A stretch of DNA of 64,000 nucleotides from Pararoseomonas baculiformis (GCF_017813395.1 NZ_JAGIZB010000004.1:124001-188000); one strand, 5' to 3'. Positions 52,807 to 62,471 are shown, numbered from the stretch's first letter. The notes: generated by a model from the letters alone, not told the origin. Translations and numbers: made by a program.

Positions 52807-54366
52807 TCAGGCGACTTCCGCGATCAGCCCATGGATCGAGCCCTGCTTCACGCGGTAGCGCGTGGGCGTAAGGCTGGAGAGCTCCGCGCCACCCGGATGG
52901 GCCGCGAAGGAGTCCAGCACCGTCTGGACCTCGCGCGAGAGCTCCTGCTCGGCGGCCGAGGCCATGGTGTAGCCGTCGAAGCCAACCAGGAAGCAACGGC
53001 GCGCGCCGAGGCTAAGGGCGGCACCCAGGGCAAGGGCCAGCGGGCTGTTGTCGGAAACCGGGCCGAGATGACCCTCATCCGTCTCGAAGGAGCGGGCCTG
53101 GACGACCTTTGCCTTCAGCCCCTCAGGCACGCAGCCCGGCACGCGGGGCGGGGCGGGAACCACGGCGGCGGCAACGCCCGCCATCGCTTCGGCCGGCGCG
53201 CGGAAGGCATCATGGCCAGGCAGGCAGAGAAGCTGGCGGCCACCGATCTGGCCCGCGATGTCGAGATGCCGCGAGGAGGAGAAGATCACCACCGGATCAT
53301 GCTGCGCGACCAGCCGCGCGATAGCGGTGCAATGGCGGTTCACCGAGGGGCCGCCACCCACCAGCAGCACATCCCCCGCCCTCATGCCGAGGGTGGAGAC
53401 ATCCGGGTAGACGGCGTTGTCCACGTCCTGGCCGCCCTGGCGCTGCAGCGCCTGCACGATGGAAAGGACGGAGTAGCGGTTCTTCGCCAGCCAATCCATC
53501 ACGTCCTTCTGGGGCAGGTTGTTCGCCCCCGAGATCATGTAGGGCAGGTTCGTGCCCCAGCCCTGCTCGCGCTGCATCGCCTCGAAGGGCGCGACGACGG
53601 CGGAAAGCGCCTGGTGGTCCAGCGGGGCGTTCTTCCCCTCGCGCGCGAGCTGGATGAGGATCGTCTCGGTCTTCGCGTTGCCGGCCCCGCGGCCCATGCC
53701 CGTGAAGGTGCCATCCACGATGTCGGCGCCCGCCTCGATCGCCGCCAGCGTGTTGGCGAAGGCCAGGCACATGTTGTCATGCCCGTGGAAGCCAATGGAG
53801 AAGCCCGGCATGCGCTCGCGCAGCTCGCGGAACAGGCGGGACACCTCGCTCGGCGTCACGCCGCCATAGGAATCCACCAGGGACAGGGCGTCATAGGCAT
53901 CCTGGCTCTCGATCGCGAGGCGGATGTGGTCGAGATTGTCCTTGAAGGTGGACAGGTACATCACGTTGAAGCCGACCTGCAGCCCGATCTTCTTCAACTC
54001 GCGCGCCAGCGAAAGCCCGTGCGGCAGCTGGGCCGGCGAGCAGGCGATGCGCACCATGTCGATGATGCCGACCAGCGGGCCAAACAGGGCGGGCACGCGC
54101 TCCGGCTCCACCGCCTTGGCGTCGATCATCACCAGCAGCTTCTGCTCGGGCCGCAGCCGCTCGCGCAGCGCCTGAAGCTTGTCGGCCGTGAGGAAGAAGT
54201 ACTCGCCATAGTAGCCGGACAGCCGGTCGTTCACATAGCCGACCTCGACATGGTCGATTGGAAGCCGGGCCACGCTGTCCATATAGGTATCGACAAGGCG
54301 GGGATCGAAGTCCCAGGAGGTATAGTACCCACCATCACGGAAGGTGCAGTCCAGGACCTGAACCAT
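52807..54366 (-). CDS. DRE-TIM aldolase fused to a DUF115-like domain
   Basis: The 519-residue chain has an HMGL-like (DRE-TIM) metal-dependent aldolase from residue 1 to about 310: DCTFRDGG (6-13) holds the Arg and metal-ligand Asp, HGHDN (194-198) holds the two metal His, and GTFTGMGRGAGNAKTE follows. Residues about 325-519 are a second domain with a GGGPSVNRH (337-345) nucleotide-like loop and ALSLGARRCFLVGFDGY (450-466), which looks like the DUF115/MptE-like Rossmann fold. ATG 54366 has GGAG eight bases before. It opens the - operon. Substrates are unknown. Confidence 0.8.
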   Translation of the reverse strand: MVQVLDCTFRDGGYYTSWDFDPRLVDTYMDSVARLPIDHVEVGYVNDRLSGYYGEYFFLTADKLQALRERLRPEQKLLVMIDAKAVEPERVPALFGPLVGIIDMVRIACSPAQLPHGLSLARELKKIGLQVGFNVMYLSTFKDNLDHIRLAIESQDAYDALSLVDSYGGVTPSEVSRLFRELRERMPGFSIGFHGHDNMCLAFANTLAAIEAGADIVDGTFTGMGRGAGNAKTETILIQLAREGKNAPLDHQALSAVVAPFEAMQREQGWGTNLPYMISGANNLPQKDVMDWLAKNRYSVLSIVQALQRQGGQDVDNAVYPDVSTLGMRAGDVLLVGGGPSVNRHCTAIARLVAQHDPVVIFSSSRHLDIAGQIGGRQLLCLPGHDAFRAPAEAMAGVAAAVVPAPPRVPGCVPEGLKAKVVQARSFETDEGHLGPVSDNSPLALALGAALSLGARRCFLVGFDGYTMASAAEQELSREVQTVLDSFAAHPGGAELSSLTPTRYRVKQGSIHGLIAEVA

Positions 54367-54615
54367 TGCCATCTCTCCACCGGGCATGCCGCGCCGCACA
54401 ATGGCGGAACCTAGCCATGCAACCCACGGTGGGCAATCTGCAATCACCGGAGGCAGTGGTCCACCCCTCCGGCATGAAGCCCGGCTTGCACACGAGGCGA
54501 GTTGGTACGGGCGGCGGAACGGGCCTGGCTACCCCATTTGGTGCAGACCTCACACGAACGTGAGCAGAGGTGAGGAGACCTCGCCCCCCCTCGGAAACGG
54601 GTCCCCGGCGCCCGG

Positions 54616-55965
54616 TCAGAAGCTCAAGGCCGTGCGCATACCCAGGACAAGCGCATTGCGTATCCCGGCCTCGGCGCCGGGATGCACAACATACTGCGCC
54701 ACGGGCTGTAGCAGCCAGCCGGGCTGGAGCTGCGCCGCGTAGGTCAGCTCCACCAACGCCTCCTGCCGGCGCAAGGCGCCGCCGAGGTCGTCAAGCAACC
54801 GGGCCTCGCGGTCCCGCCGCCGGGCCGCCCCCGAAACCTGGGCATAGGCGACGCCGAGGCCAAGCACATCCTCCGGACGGCCCGGCAACGGCCCCTTATA
54901 GGTCAGGCCAGCATCCAGATAGAGATCGATCGGGTTGAGGCGAGCCGGGGTGCCAACCACCCGGAAGAAGGCGCCTATCCCCCCGTCCTCCTGCCCCTGG
55001 GGCCGCCAGAGCTGGGCATCGGCCAGGGCATAGAGGCCGTAATTGCCCCGGCGCATCGAGGGCTCGCCCTCAAGCGCTGCGCCCAGGTCCTGGTAGCGCC
55101 CGGTGTGATACCAGCCGCCGAACTTCAAGGTGGCGGGCAGGCCGGTGATGCCCCGCTCGACCCCGTGTCCGACCTCACCGATCAGGAAGGCGTCGTCGCC
55201 CACCGGGAAAAGCAGTCCATTCCGGTTGCGCCGCTGTGGATCGCCCGAGCGCCCGCCCGCTGGATCGCCGTTGAATGCGCCGAACGCGAGATAGGTCGCC
55301 TCGGGCGCTCCCAGCCGGATCCGGATACCAGGCGTCGCGAGCGGATAGGCCGGCCCACCGCCACGCAAGCCGGCCCCGGCGATGGCGGGCCATCCGAAGG
55401 TGGCATTGACGAAAAGGCCTGCCTGTTCGCTGACCAGGAATTCCTCATCCGCCAGCAACTGGCCGATGCGCAGCGAGGCAAAATCGCTGAACAGCGACTG
55501 TTCGAACCAAGCCGTATACAGGCGCGTGGAGGGTGCGGCCTCGATGCTGCTCACGGTCAGCAGATTGCCCAGGTAATGCTCGGACAGGCCCTGGCCATGG
55601 GTTTGTAGCGCATCGGCCTGCAGCTTCCCGCCCGTCCATCCCATGGCCCGTTCCAGGTCGAGCGTGACACCCAGCCGGACCGCACCCTCATAGATGGCGC
55701 CGCGCCGCACGCCCCCATCCAGATTGCCGAGCACCTCGCCCGTGTAGTCCAGGCGAAGCTCAAGCCCCCGCGCCGCCAGGGCGCTCCGCTGTCCGCCCCA
55801 ATCGCCGGTCAGGTTTTCGGAGAAATCGGGGCCGTTGCCCTCGGCCCGCGAACCTGGGAAGGCCCAGGCGCTGCTGGCCAGGATCGCCATGGAGAGCAGG
55901 AAGGGCCTCGCTGAACGGGCCATGCCCCGCGCCCCGCGCCCAAGGGCCCGTGTGGTGCTTGCCAT
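54616..55965 (-). CDS. oprB: OprB-family carbohydrate-selective porin
   Basis: The 449-residue precursor has a signal sequence (about 1-42, long N-region) and the OprB domain. Recognisable parts are FSENLTGDWGGQRSALAARGLEL near the mature N-terminus, EGAVRLGVTLDLER, FEQSLFSDFASLRIGQL and the C-terminal aromatic Phe of outer-membrane barrels. It lets sugars cross the outer membrane. It is separated from the aldolase operon by 249 bp. Confidence 0.85.
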   Translation of the reverse strand: MASTTRALGRGARGMARSARPFLLSMAILASSAWAFPGSRAEGNGPDFSENLTGDWGGQRSALAARGLELRLDYTGEVLGNLDGGVRRGAIYEGAVRLGVTLDLERAMGWTGGKLQADALQTHGQGLSEHYLGNLLTVSSIEAAPSTRLYTAWFEQSLFSDFASLRIGQLLADEEFLVSEQAGLFVNATFGWPAIAGAGLRGGGPAYPLATPGIRIRLGAPEATYLAFGAFNGDPAGGRSGDPQRRNRNGLLFPVGDDAFLIGEVGHGVERGITGLPATLKFGGWYHTGRYQDLGAALEGEPSMRRGNYGLYALADAQLWRPQGQEDGGIGAFFRVVGTPARLNPIDLYLDAGLTYKGPLPGRPEDVLGLGVAYAQVSGAARRRDREARLLDDLGGALRRQEALVELTYAAQLQPGWLLQPVAQYVVHPGAEAGIRNALVLGMRTALSF

Positions 55966-56067
55966 TCTTCCTACTCCGGCCGGCCCAAGGGCGGTGTGTT
56001 CCGATGCGCGGCGCGATGCGGGACAGGACGAGCCAAAGGCCGCCGCGGCGATCAGACTCCGGACAGC

Positions 56068-56715
56068 TTAGCTCACCCCGAGATAGCGGCCAGGCTTGTG
56101 GTTCATCGCCAGGATCAGGTTGAGCACCAGAGCACCGAACAGGGAGAGCGCGACCTGGTTCCAATCCAGCACGAAGCAGGCGCCGAGCAGCACCAGCGCA
56201 TCGAAGCCCATCTGCACATAGCCAGCCCGCCAGCCCCGCCTTTCCTGCAGGTCCATCGCCAGCAGATTGATGCCGCCAAGCCCGGTGCGGTGGCGCATCA
56301 GGGCCAGCACCCCCATTCCCATCAGGATTCCTCCCATCAGGGCCGCATAGAGCGGGGAGACATGGGCGATGCCGAGCCAGGCCGGCGAGTAGCGCGCGAG
56401 AAGGGAGACCGCCGCGATGGCGACCACGGTGCGCAGCAGCACGCGCGCCCCCATTCGCCGCCATCCCAGGCTTAGGAACGGAATATTCAAGGCGAAGAAC
56501 AGCAGGCCGGAATCGAGCGGCGTCGCGTAGCCGAGCAGCAGCGCCAGCCCTGCCAAGCCGCTCGTCACGATCCGCGCCTCGCCATAGAGAACCAGGCCGA
56601 GCCCCACCATGGAGCAGCCCAGCAGGAGCGCCGCGGCGTCCTCGTAACCCCTGTGCGGGGAGGAGGGCAGGGACACTCCGGCAGGGCCGGGTACGGGGCG
56701 GGGATGTTGCTGCAA
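56068..56715 (-). CDS. YitT family membrane protein
   Basis: The 215-residue inner-membrane protein has five to six helices (DUF161/YitT). The conserved RTGLGGINLLAMDL loop and the GEARIVTSGLAGLALLLGYA second segment are typical. Function is unknown. The C-terminal DUF2179 domain of longer YitT proteins is absent. It lies upstream of the porin gene on the same strand. Confidence 0.82.
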   Translation of the reverse strand: MQQHPRPVPGPAGVSLPSSPHRGYEDAAALLLGCSMVGLGLVLYGEARIVTSGLAGLALLLGYATPLDSGLLFFALNIPFLSLGWRRMGARVLLRTVVAIAAVSLLARYSPAWLGIAHVSPLYAALMGGILMGMGVLALMRHRTGLGGINLLAMDLQERRGWRAGYVQMGFDALVLLGACFVLDWNQVALSLFGALVLNLILAMNHKPGRYLGVS

Positions 56716-56792
56716 GGCGATCTTCCGGAGGGATCGGTCAGATGGGCTGACCTATACCCAAGTCCCTGCCGCGCCGCAGCAAAAGAATGCGG

Positions 56793-57554
56793 TCAGCTTT
56801 CCCCGGGCGGATAGCGTCCCGCCGCCTTGCCGAGGGCGGAGGCCAGGCGCAGCGCCCAGGCCTCGATTCCCGCCGCATCGCCCAGAAGGTCCTGCCGCAC
56901 CTCGATCAGCACGGCATCCAGCCCTCGCGCATCGCCGTGCACCGGCACGGTATAGTCGAACACGCCCGGCTCGATCCGGTAGGGCTCGTTCTCTCCCACC
57001 ACCAGCGCCGTGTCCTCCGCGATCGCTGCGGCGAGGCCGCGCCCGAACATGGCCGCCGCCCCGAACAGCACGCCGGCATGCCAGGGCCGGTCCACGCCCT
57101 GGAACCGCGGGGTGAAGCTGTGCACCCCGACGACAATCGCCGGCCTTCCCCTCTCCTTCCGCCGGTCGAGCAGGGCTGTGACCGCCTGGTGATAGTGATG
57201 GAACCAAGCGGCCTCTCGCGCCTCGCGCTCCTCCGGCCCGATGGCCAGGTTGCCGGGGATCACCGTGTCCTCGCTGCGCTCCGGGATGCTGGTCGGCACG
57301 CCCGGGGGACGGTTCAGGTCGATGACCAGGCGCGACACGCCGGAAAGGAGCAGCGGCGCGTCCAGCAGGGCGGAGAGGCGCCGGGCCAGGGATGCGGCGC
57401 CGATATCCCAGGCGATGTGCCGCCCCAGCTCGCTCTCCGGCAGGCCCAGCCCGGCATGGCGCGCCGGGATGTGGTTCGATGCGTGCTCGCAGAGCAGGAT
57501 GAAGGGCGAGCCGCCTTCCGCGTTCAGCAGCGTGACAGGCGCGGGATCGCTCAC
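56793..57554 (-). CDS. N-formylglutamate amidohydrolase
   Basis: This 253-residue zinc-dependent hydrolase starts with GTG (GTGA overlap with the stop of the transglutaminase gene). The active-site motifs CEHASNHIP, LSRLVIDLNRPPG, VHSFTPRF and IEVRQDLL match the HutG/FGase family, which releases formate from N-formyl-L-glutamate or deacylates peptides. No histidine-utilisation genes are close, so a role with the linked transglutaminase-like proteins is likely. Confidence 0.88.
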   Translation of the reverse strand: MSDPAPVTLLNAEGGSPFILLCEHASNHIPARHAGLGLPESELGRHIAWDIGAASLARRLSALLDAPLLLSGVSRLVIDLNRPPGVPTSIPERSEDTVIPGNLAIGPEEREAREAAWFHHYHQAVTALLDRRKERGRPAIVVGVHSFTPRFQGVDRPWHAGVLFGAAAMFGRGLAAAIAEDTALVVGENEPYRIEPGVFDYTVPVHGDARGLDAVLIEVRQDLLGDAAGIEAWALRLASALGKAAGRYPPGES

Positions 57555-58363
57555 CCGGCCTTCACCTCCTCGGTCGTCACATGGAAGCCCGCCAGCTGGC
57601 AGGGCCCGAAGGTGGTGGTCATGGCCACATCCGCCGCGTCGCGGCCACGCGCCATCAGGATGCGGCCGATGCGGGGGACGTTGTGCCGCGCATCGAAGGT
57701 GTACCAGTGCCCGCCGAGATAAACCTCGAACCAGGCGGAAAAATCCATCGCCGCATCCGACAACGGCACGCCGATATCCCCCAGATAGCCGGTGCAGTAG
57801 CGCGCCGGGATGTTCATGCAGCGGCAGAGCGTGACGGCGAGATGCGCGTAATCCCGGCATACGCCCACGCGGTCCACATTGCCGCCATGGGCGGTGCGGA
57901 AGACATCCGCGTGCTCGTAGCCGAACTGGATGCGGTCATGCGCGTAGTCGCAGATGGCCTGCACCCGCGCCCAGCCTGGCTCCGTGCCGCCGAACAGGGA
58001 CCATGCGAGGTCCGAGAGACGGTCCGTCTCGCAGTAGCGGCTGGCAAGGAGGAACACGAGCGCCTCGTCGGGCAGTTCCTCCACCGGCAGCTGCCGCGCC
58101 TCCGGCGCATAGACATCCGGCACGCCGGGATCCAGCACGTCAAAGCGCGTGGAGATGGTCAGCCGCCCCCGTGGCGCGACGATGCGGTGGCAGATATTGC
58201 CGAAGCCGTCGCGATACTCCGTCGCGCCGATCGGCGGATCGAAGCGGATCTGATGCGGCCCGAGAACATCCGGCATGCGGGAGGGATGAACGCTCAGCGC
58301 CAGGATCATCGGCGTGGGGCCGGGGCATTCATAGGTGATGTCGTAGCCGGCATGGATCTTCAT
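57551..58363 (-). CDS. Transglutaminase-like protein (atypical triad)
   Basis: The 270-residue protein has an N-terminal beta domain and a transglutaminase-like core. The catalytic Cys is in VGVCRDYAHLA, the Asp in FDARHNVPRIGR. At the expected His position the chain reads MDFSAWFEVYL, with Ser instead, so the triad is not standard. It starts at ATG 58363 and is coupled by overlap to the amidohydrolase gene. It has no signal peptide. Confidence 0.8.
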   Translation of the reverse strand: MKIHAGYDITYECPGPTPMILALSVHPSRMPDVLGPHQIRFDPPIGATEYRDGFGNICHRIVAPRGRLTISTRFDVLDPGVPDVYAPEARQLPVEELPDEALVFLLASRYCETDRLSDLAWSLFGGTEPGWARVQAICDYAHDRIQFGYEHADVFRTAHGGNVDRVGVCRDYAHLAVTLCRCMNIPARYCTGYLGDIGVPLSDAAMDFSAWFEVYLGGHWYTFDARHNVPRIGRILMARGRDAADVAMTTTFGPCQLAGFHVTTEEVKAG

Positions 58364-58430
58364 CGGCGGGCGTCTCCGGTCAGGTGGGGTGGGCACGGGG
58401 CATCTCCGCGCCGGCTGGATGGAGGGCGGC

Positions 58431-59360
58431 TCATGCGTGCTGCCGCTCGGCCGGTTCCGCGGGGGAAGGCTCGCCTTCGGCCGTGACGGTGACCGAGACA
58501 TCCATGCCCAGCGCGTCGTCCGGAAAGCCTTTCCAGCTGCCATGGAGCGGCACGGCCTGCGCCGGGTCGCGCGCCACGGCCACGCGGATCAGGTCGCGGT
58601 TGCCGACGATGCCGTTTGTGGGATCGAACTCGACCCAGCCCGCGCCGGGCAGGTAGACGCGCACCCAGGCATGGGTGGAGCCGCCGCCGACATGCGCGCG
58701 CCCTTCGCGCAGCGCCGCGTCATGGCCGGGCGAGAAGATGTAGCCCGAAACGAAGCGCGCCGCGAGGCCGAGTGACCGGACGGCCTCCATCATCAGCAGG
58801 GCGAAATCCCGGCAGGTGCCGCTGCCCAGCTCCAGCGTGCGCACCGGCTCCTGGATACCCCCGAGGGCCCGCGGCACATAGGTGAAGTCGCGCTTCACCG
58901 CATGGGTCATGGCCGCCAGCAGGTCCAGCGTCCCGGTCGGCCCGTTCCTGCTCAGGAAGCCGCGGGCCCAGCGATCCACGACGCGGTCCGGATCGGGGTG
59001 GTGGCGCTCGATCGAGCGTGCGAGATCCGGCATCTCCTCGGTCGAGTAGGAGAGGGGCAGGCTGCGCGCATGCTCCTCCAGCCGGAAATCCAGCTCCTCG
59101 ACAGGGCGATGATCCAGGATGACGCGGCTCGCGAAGCGCAGCTCCCGGGCCCGTGCGGTGAAGCTGGCCACGCCCACGCTGTTCCCGAAGACATCATGCA
59201 CCCACCAGAGCTCCGACGGCTCCGGGGTGATGTCGATCCGGGCCTTCAGCAGACGCTGGTCATGCCCCGCCCGGGGCCGCAGCATCATCCGGTGCTCGCC
59301 GAAGGATACGGGCTGACGGTATCGATAGGTCGTGACGTGTCGGACAGTCAGGATCGGCAT
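58431..59360 (-). CDS. Transglutaminase-like protein (complete triad)
   Basis: The 309-residue protein starts MPILTVRHVTTYRYRQPVSFGEHRMMLRP, the bacterial transglutaminase-like N-terminal domain. The core carries Cys in SGTCRDFALL, His in GSTHAWVRVYLP and Asp in VEFDPTNGIVGN, a full triad. Such genes are usually neighbours and are thought to be cysteine proteases or peptide-acting enzymes. It is the first gene of the three-gene operon with the second transglutaminase and the amidohydrolase. Confidence 0.87.
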   Translation of the reverse strand: MPILTVRHVTTYRYRQPVSFGEHRMMLRPRAGHDQRLLKARIDITPEPSELWWVHDVFGNSVGVASFTARARELRFASRVILDHRPVEELDFRLEEHARSLPLSYSTEEMPDLARSIERHHPDPDRVVDRWARGFLSRNGPTGTLDLLAAMTHAVKRDFTYVPRALGGIQEPVRTLELGSGTCRDFALLMMEAVRSLGLAARFVSGYIFSPGHDAALREGRAHVGGGSTHAWVRVYLPGAGWVEFDPTNGIVGNRDLIRVAVARDPAQAVPLHGSWKGFPDDALGMDVSVTVTAEGEPSPAEPAERQHA

Positions 59361-59560
59361 GGGGGCAACCTCTCGGCCCCGGTTGCCGAGGCAAGGAACG
59401 GGCCGGAACCGGCCCGGGCTCATGCCCAGCCGCCTCCGGCCCGCCCATACCCGCGCTAACGTGAAGCCGGACGATGCAGTTGCGGCCCAAATTTATCCCA
59501 TGTGAATTCTGCGCGGGCCTGGACCAGGGGGCAGGTGGACAGCCGCCCCCGGCCGAGCGG

Positions 59561-61231
59561 CTAGAACAGCCCGTCGATGCGGCCTTCCGCATCCAGCCCG
59601 ATCGTCTCCGCGGCGGGGTGGCGCGGCAGGCCGGGCATGGTCATCACGTCGCCGCAGATGGCCACCACGAAGCCCGCACCCGCCGAGAGCCGCACCTCGC
59701 GCACCGGCAGGGTGTGCCCGCTGGGCGCGCCGAGCAGCGCGGGATTGGCGGAGAAGGAGTATTGCGTCTTCGCGATGCAGACCGGCGCGTTGCGGAAGCC
59801 GGCCTCCTCGAACTTCTTCAGCCGCATGGCCAGGGCCGGCGGCAGCGCGATGTCAGAGGCGCGATAGACCTCCCGCGCGATGGTCGCGATCTTGTCCGCC
59901 AGGGGCATGTCGTCGGGGTAGATGGGCTGGAAGCGGGACGTGCCGCCCGCGATCAGGTCCTGCACCGCCCGCGCCAGCTCCGCCGCGCCGGCCGCGCCAT
60001 CGCCCCAATGGGTGCAGAGGATGGCGCGCGTGCCCGCGGCCCGCATCGTCTCCTGCACCGCCGCGATCTCGGCATCCGTGTCGCTGGTGAAGCGGTTCAG
60101 CGCCACCACCACGGGCAGGCCGAACTTGCCCATGTTCTCCACATGGCGCTCCAGGTTCGAAAGGCCGCGGCGCACCGCGGCCACGTCCTCGGTGCCCAGC
60201 GCCGCCTTCGCCACGCCGCCATGCATCTTCAGCGCGCGCACCGTCGCCACCACCACGCAGGCGGCGGGCTTCAGCCCGGCCATGCGGCACTTGATGTCCA
60301 AGAACTTCTCGGCCCCCAGATCGGCGCCGAAGCCCGCCTCGGTCACCACCACATCGGCCAGGCGCAGGCCCAGCCGCGTCGCGATCACGCTGTTGCAGCC
60401 ATGGGCGATGTTGGCGAAGGGTCCGCCATGCACCAGGGCCGGGCTGCCCTCCAGCGTCTGCACCAGATTGGGCATCAGCGCGTCGCGCAGCAGCGCGGCC
60501 ATCGCGCCATCCGCCTTCAGCTCATGCGCTGTCACGGCGCGCCCGTCCCGCGCCTGGCCGATGATGATCTTCCCGAGCCGCGCGCGCAGGTCGTCCAGAT
60601 CCTTCGAAAGGCAGAAGATGGCCATCACCTCGGAGGCGACGGTGATGTCGAAGCCGTCCTCCCGCGGGAAGCCGTTGGCCACGCCGCCAAGCCCGACCGC
60701 CGCCAGCCGCAAGGCGCGGTCGTTCATGTCGATGGCGCGCTTCCAGGCGATGCGCCGCGCATCCAGGTCCAGCGCGTTGCCCCAGTAGACATGGTTGTCG
60801 ATCATCGCCGACAGCAGGTTGTTGGCGCTGGTGATGGCGTGGAAATCACCGGTGAAGTGGAGGTTGATCTCCTCCATCGGCGCCACCTGCGCCCGCCCGC
60901 CGCCTGTCGCGCCGCCCTTCACCCCGAAGCAGGGGCCAAGGCTGGGCTCGCGCAGCGCGATCATGGTCCGGGTGCCCAGCGCGTTCAGCGCGTCGCCCAG
61001 GCCGATGGTGGTGGTGGTCTTGCCCTCACCGGCGGCGGTGGGGTTGATGCCGGTCACCAGAACCAGCGCGCCCTCCGGCCTGCCCTCCTGGGCGCGCACG
61101 AAATCCATGCCGATCTTGGCCTTGTAGCGCCCATGGGGCTCCAGGGCCTCCAGGGGGATTCCGGCCCGCTCCGCGATCTCGGTGATGGGCCGCAGCGTGG
61201 CGGCCCGCGCGATCTCCAGATCCGTCGTCAT
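59561..61231 (-). CDS. fhs: Formate-tetrahydrofolate ligase
   Basis: Fhs makes 10-formyl-tetrahydrofolate from formate, ATP and THF. The 556-residue protein has the P-loop-like [39 protein letters not shown], and the family C-terminus [15 protein letters not shown]. This is the normal length. The gene stands alone with 129 bp to the divergent Bug gene and ends 200 bp before the transglutaminase gene. Confidence 0.96.
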   Translation of the reverse strand: MTTDLEIARAATLRPITEIAERAGIPLEALEPHGRYKAKIGMDFVRAQEGRPEGALVLVTGINPTAAGEGKTTTTIGLGDALNALGTRTMIALREPSLGPCFGVKGGATGGGRAQVAPMEEINLHFTGDFHAITSANNLLSAMIDNHVYWGNALDLDARRIAWKRAIDMNDRALRLAAVGLGGVANGFPREDGFDITVASEVMAIFCLSKDLDDLRARLGKIIIGQARDGRAVTAHELKADGAMAALLRDALMPNLVQTLEGSPALVHGGPFANIAHGCNSVIATRLGLRLADVVVTEAGFGADLGAEKFLDIKCRMAGLKPAACVVVATVRALKMHGGVAKAALGTEDVAAVRRGLSNLERHVENMGKFGLPVVVALNRFTSDTDAEIAAVQETMRAAGTRAILCTHWGDGAAGAAELARAVQDLIAGGTSRFQPIYPDDMPLADKIATIAREVYRASDIALPPALAMRLKKFEEAGFRNAPVCIAKTQYSFSANPALLGAPSGHTLPVREVRLSAGAGFVVAICGDVMTMPGLPRHPAAETIGLDAEGRIDGLF

Positions 61232-61360
61232 CCCAGGTCCCTGCGGCTCGTCGCCACGGGGTTAAGGCAGGCCCGTGCGCGCGGCAAGCCAATGGCGCTT
61301 GGCGGACCGGCACCGGGAATGCCAAGGTTACGGCAAGGATAAGATCCGGAGGAAAACGCC

Positions 61361-62371
61361 ATGACCGACCGCCCCCGCGGCCTGCCCCGCCGTGCCCTGC
61401 TGGCCACCCCGGCCATCCTTGCCGCGCCTGCGCTGATTCGCGCACGCCCCGCCAGTGCCCAATCCACCGAAGCCTGGCCCGCGCGCCCGGTTTCGGTGCT
61501 GGTGCCCTTCGTGGCGGGCGGCCCCTCGGACATCGTGGCCCGCGCCGCCTCCAACCGCATGGCCCAGGTGATCGGCCAGCCCGTGGTGGTGGAAAACCGC
61601 CCCGGCGCGAATGGCGAGATCGCGGCCCGCGCCGCCATGCGCGCGGCGCCGGATGGCCACACGATGATGATCGGCTCCATTGGCGTCTGGGCCATCAACG
61701 CCGCGCTGCGCCCCAATCTTGGCTATGATCCGGTGAAGGACTTCACGCCCCTCGTCCTCGCCGTCACCACGCCGAACGCGCTGGTGGTGAACCGCGACCA
61801 CCCGGCGAAGGACGTGCCCTCCCTGATCGCCTGGCTGAAGGAGCGCAACGGCCGCGCCTCCTACTCCACCTCCGGCGTCGGCTCCTCGGACCAGATGACG
61901 ACGGAGCTGTTTAAGCTGCGCACCGGCACGCAGATCACCCATGTGCCCTATACCGGCGGCGCGGCGGCGGCCACCGACCTGATCGCGGGGAATGTCGATC
62001 TCTCCTTCCAGAACCTCGGCACGGTGGCGGGACACATCAATGGCGGGCGGCTGCGCGCGCTGATGGTGACGAGCGAGAATCCGCATCCGGTGCTGCCCGG
62101 CGTGCCCACCTCGAAGCAGGCCGGGCTGGAGGATTTCGTCGTCACCTCCTGGCAGGCCTTCATGGCGCCCGCCGGCATGGCCACGCCGCTGCGGGACCGC
62201 GTGGCCGGCGCGCTGCGCGATTCGCTGCTGCATGGCGATGTGAAGCCGAGGCTGGAACAAATCGGATTCGATGTCGTGCCCACCACGCCCGAGGATTACC
62301 GGCGCTTCCAGGAAGCCGAGATCGCCCGCTGGCGCGAGGTGGTGCGCAGCGCGAACATCACCGCCGGATGA
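61361..62371 (+). CDS. Bug-family solute receptor (TTT system)
   Basis: The 336-residue protein has a twin-arginine-like signal (LPRRALLATPAILAAPALIRARPASAQ) and the Bug/TctC fold: PVSVLVPFVAGGPSDIVAR, VENRPGANGEIAAR, YDPVKDFTPL and HVPYTGGAAAATDLIAGNVD. It binds carboxylates or other small acids for tripartite uptake in the periplasm. No TctA/TctB genes follow, as is common for Bug expansions in these bacteria. AGGAGG precedes the ATG. Confidence 0.92.
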   Translation: MTDRPRGLPRRALLATPAILAAPALIRARPASAQSTEAWPARPVSVLVPFVAGGPSDIVARAASNRMAQVIGQPVVVENRPGANGEIAARAAMRAAPDGHTMMIGSIGVWAINAALRPNLGYDPVKDFTPLVLAVTTPNALVVNRDHPAKDVPSLIAWLKERNGRASYSTSGVGSSDQMTTELFKLRTGTQITHVPYTGGAAAATDLIAGNVDLSFQNLGTVAGHINGGRLRALMVTSENPHPVLPGVPTSKQAGLEDFVVTSWQAFMAPAGMATPLRDRVAGALRDSLLHGDVKPRLEQIGFDVVPTTPEDYRRFQEAEIARWREVVRSANITAG

Positions 62372-62384
62372 CGCGCCAGCCCGC

Positions 62385-62398
62385 TTGACGCAGATCAA
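62385..62398 (+). promoter_or_regulatory. FNR/FixK-type site upstream of ompW
   Basis: TTGAC-GCAG-ATCAA (62385-62398) differs by one base from the FNR/FnrL consensus TTGAT-N4-ATCAA. It lies 73 bp before the ompW start codon, a suitable place for a low-oxygen regulator binding the promoter. Confidence 0.65.
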
Positions 62399-62428
62399 AG
62401 TCGGGCCAATCCCGCGGGCGTAACCCGC

Positions 62429-62459
62429 TTTCCATGACGGCCCCGCGCCGTCATGGAAA
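62429..62459 (+). promoter_or_regulatory. 12-bp stem-loop in the ompW leader
   Basis: Perfect 12-bp stem (62429-62440 with 62448-62459) with a 7-nt GC-rich loop. The GAGG-type ribosome-binding site follows immediately (62463-62467). It could protect the mRNA 5' end or affect translation. Confidence 0.6.
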
Positions 62460-62471
62460 AGCGAGGACCCA

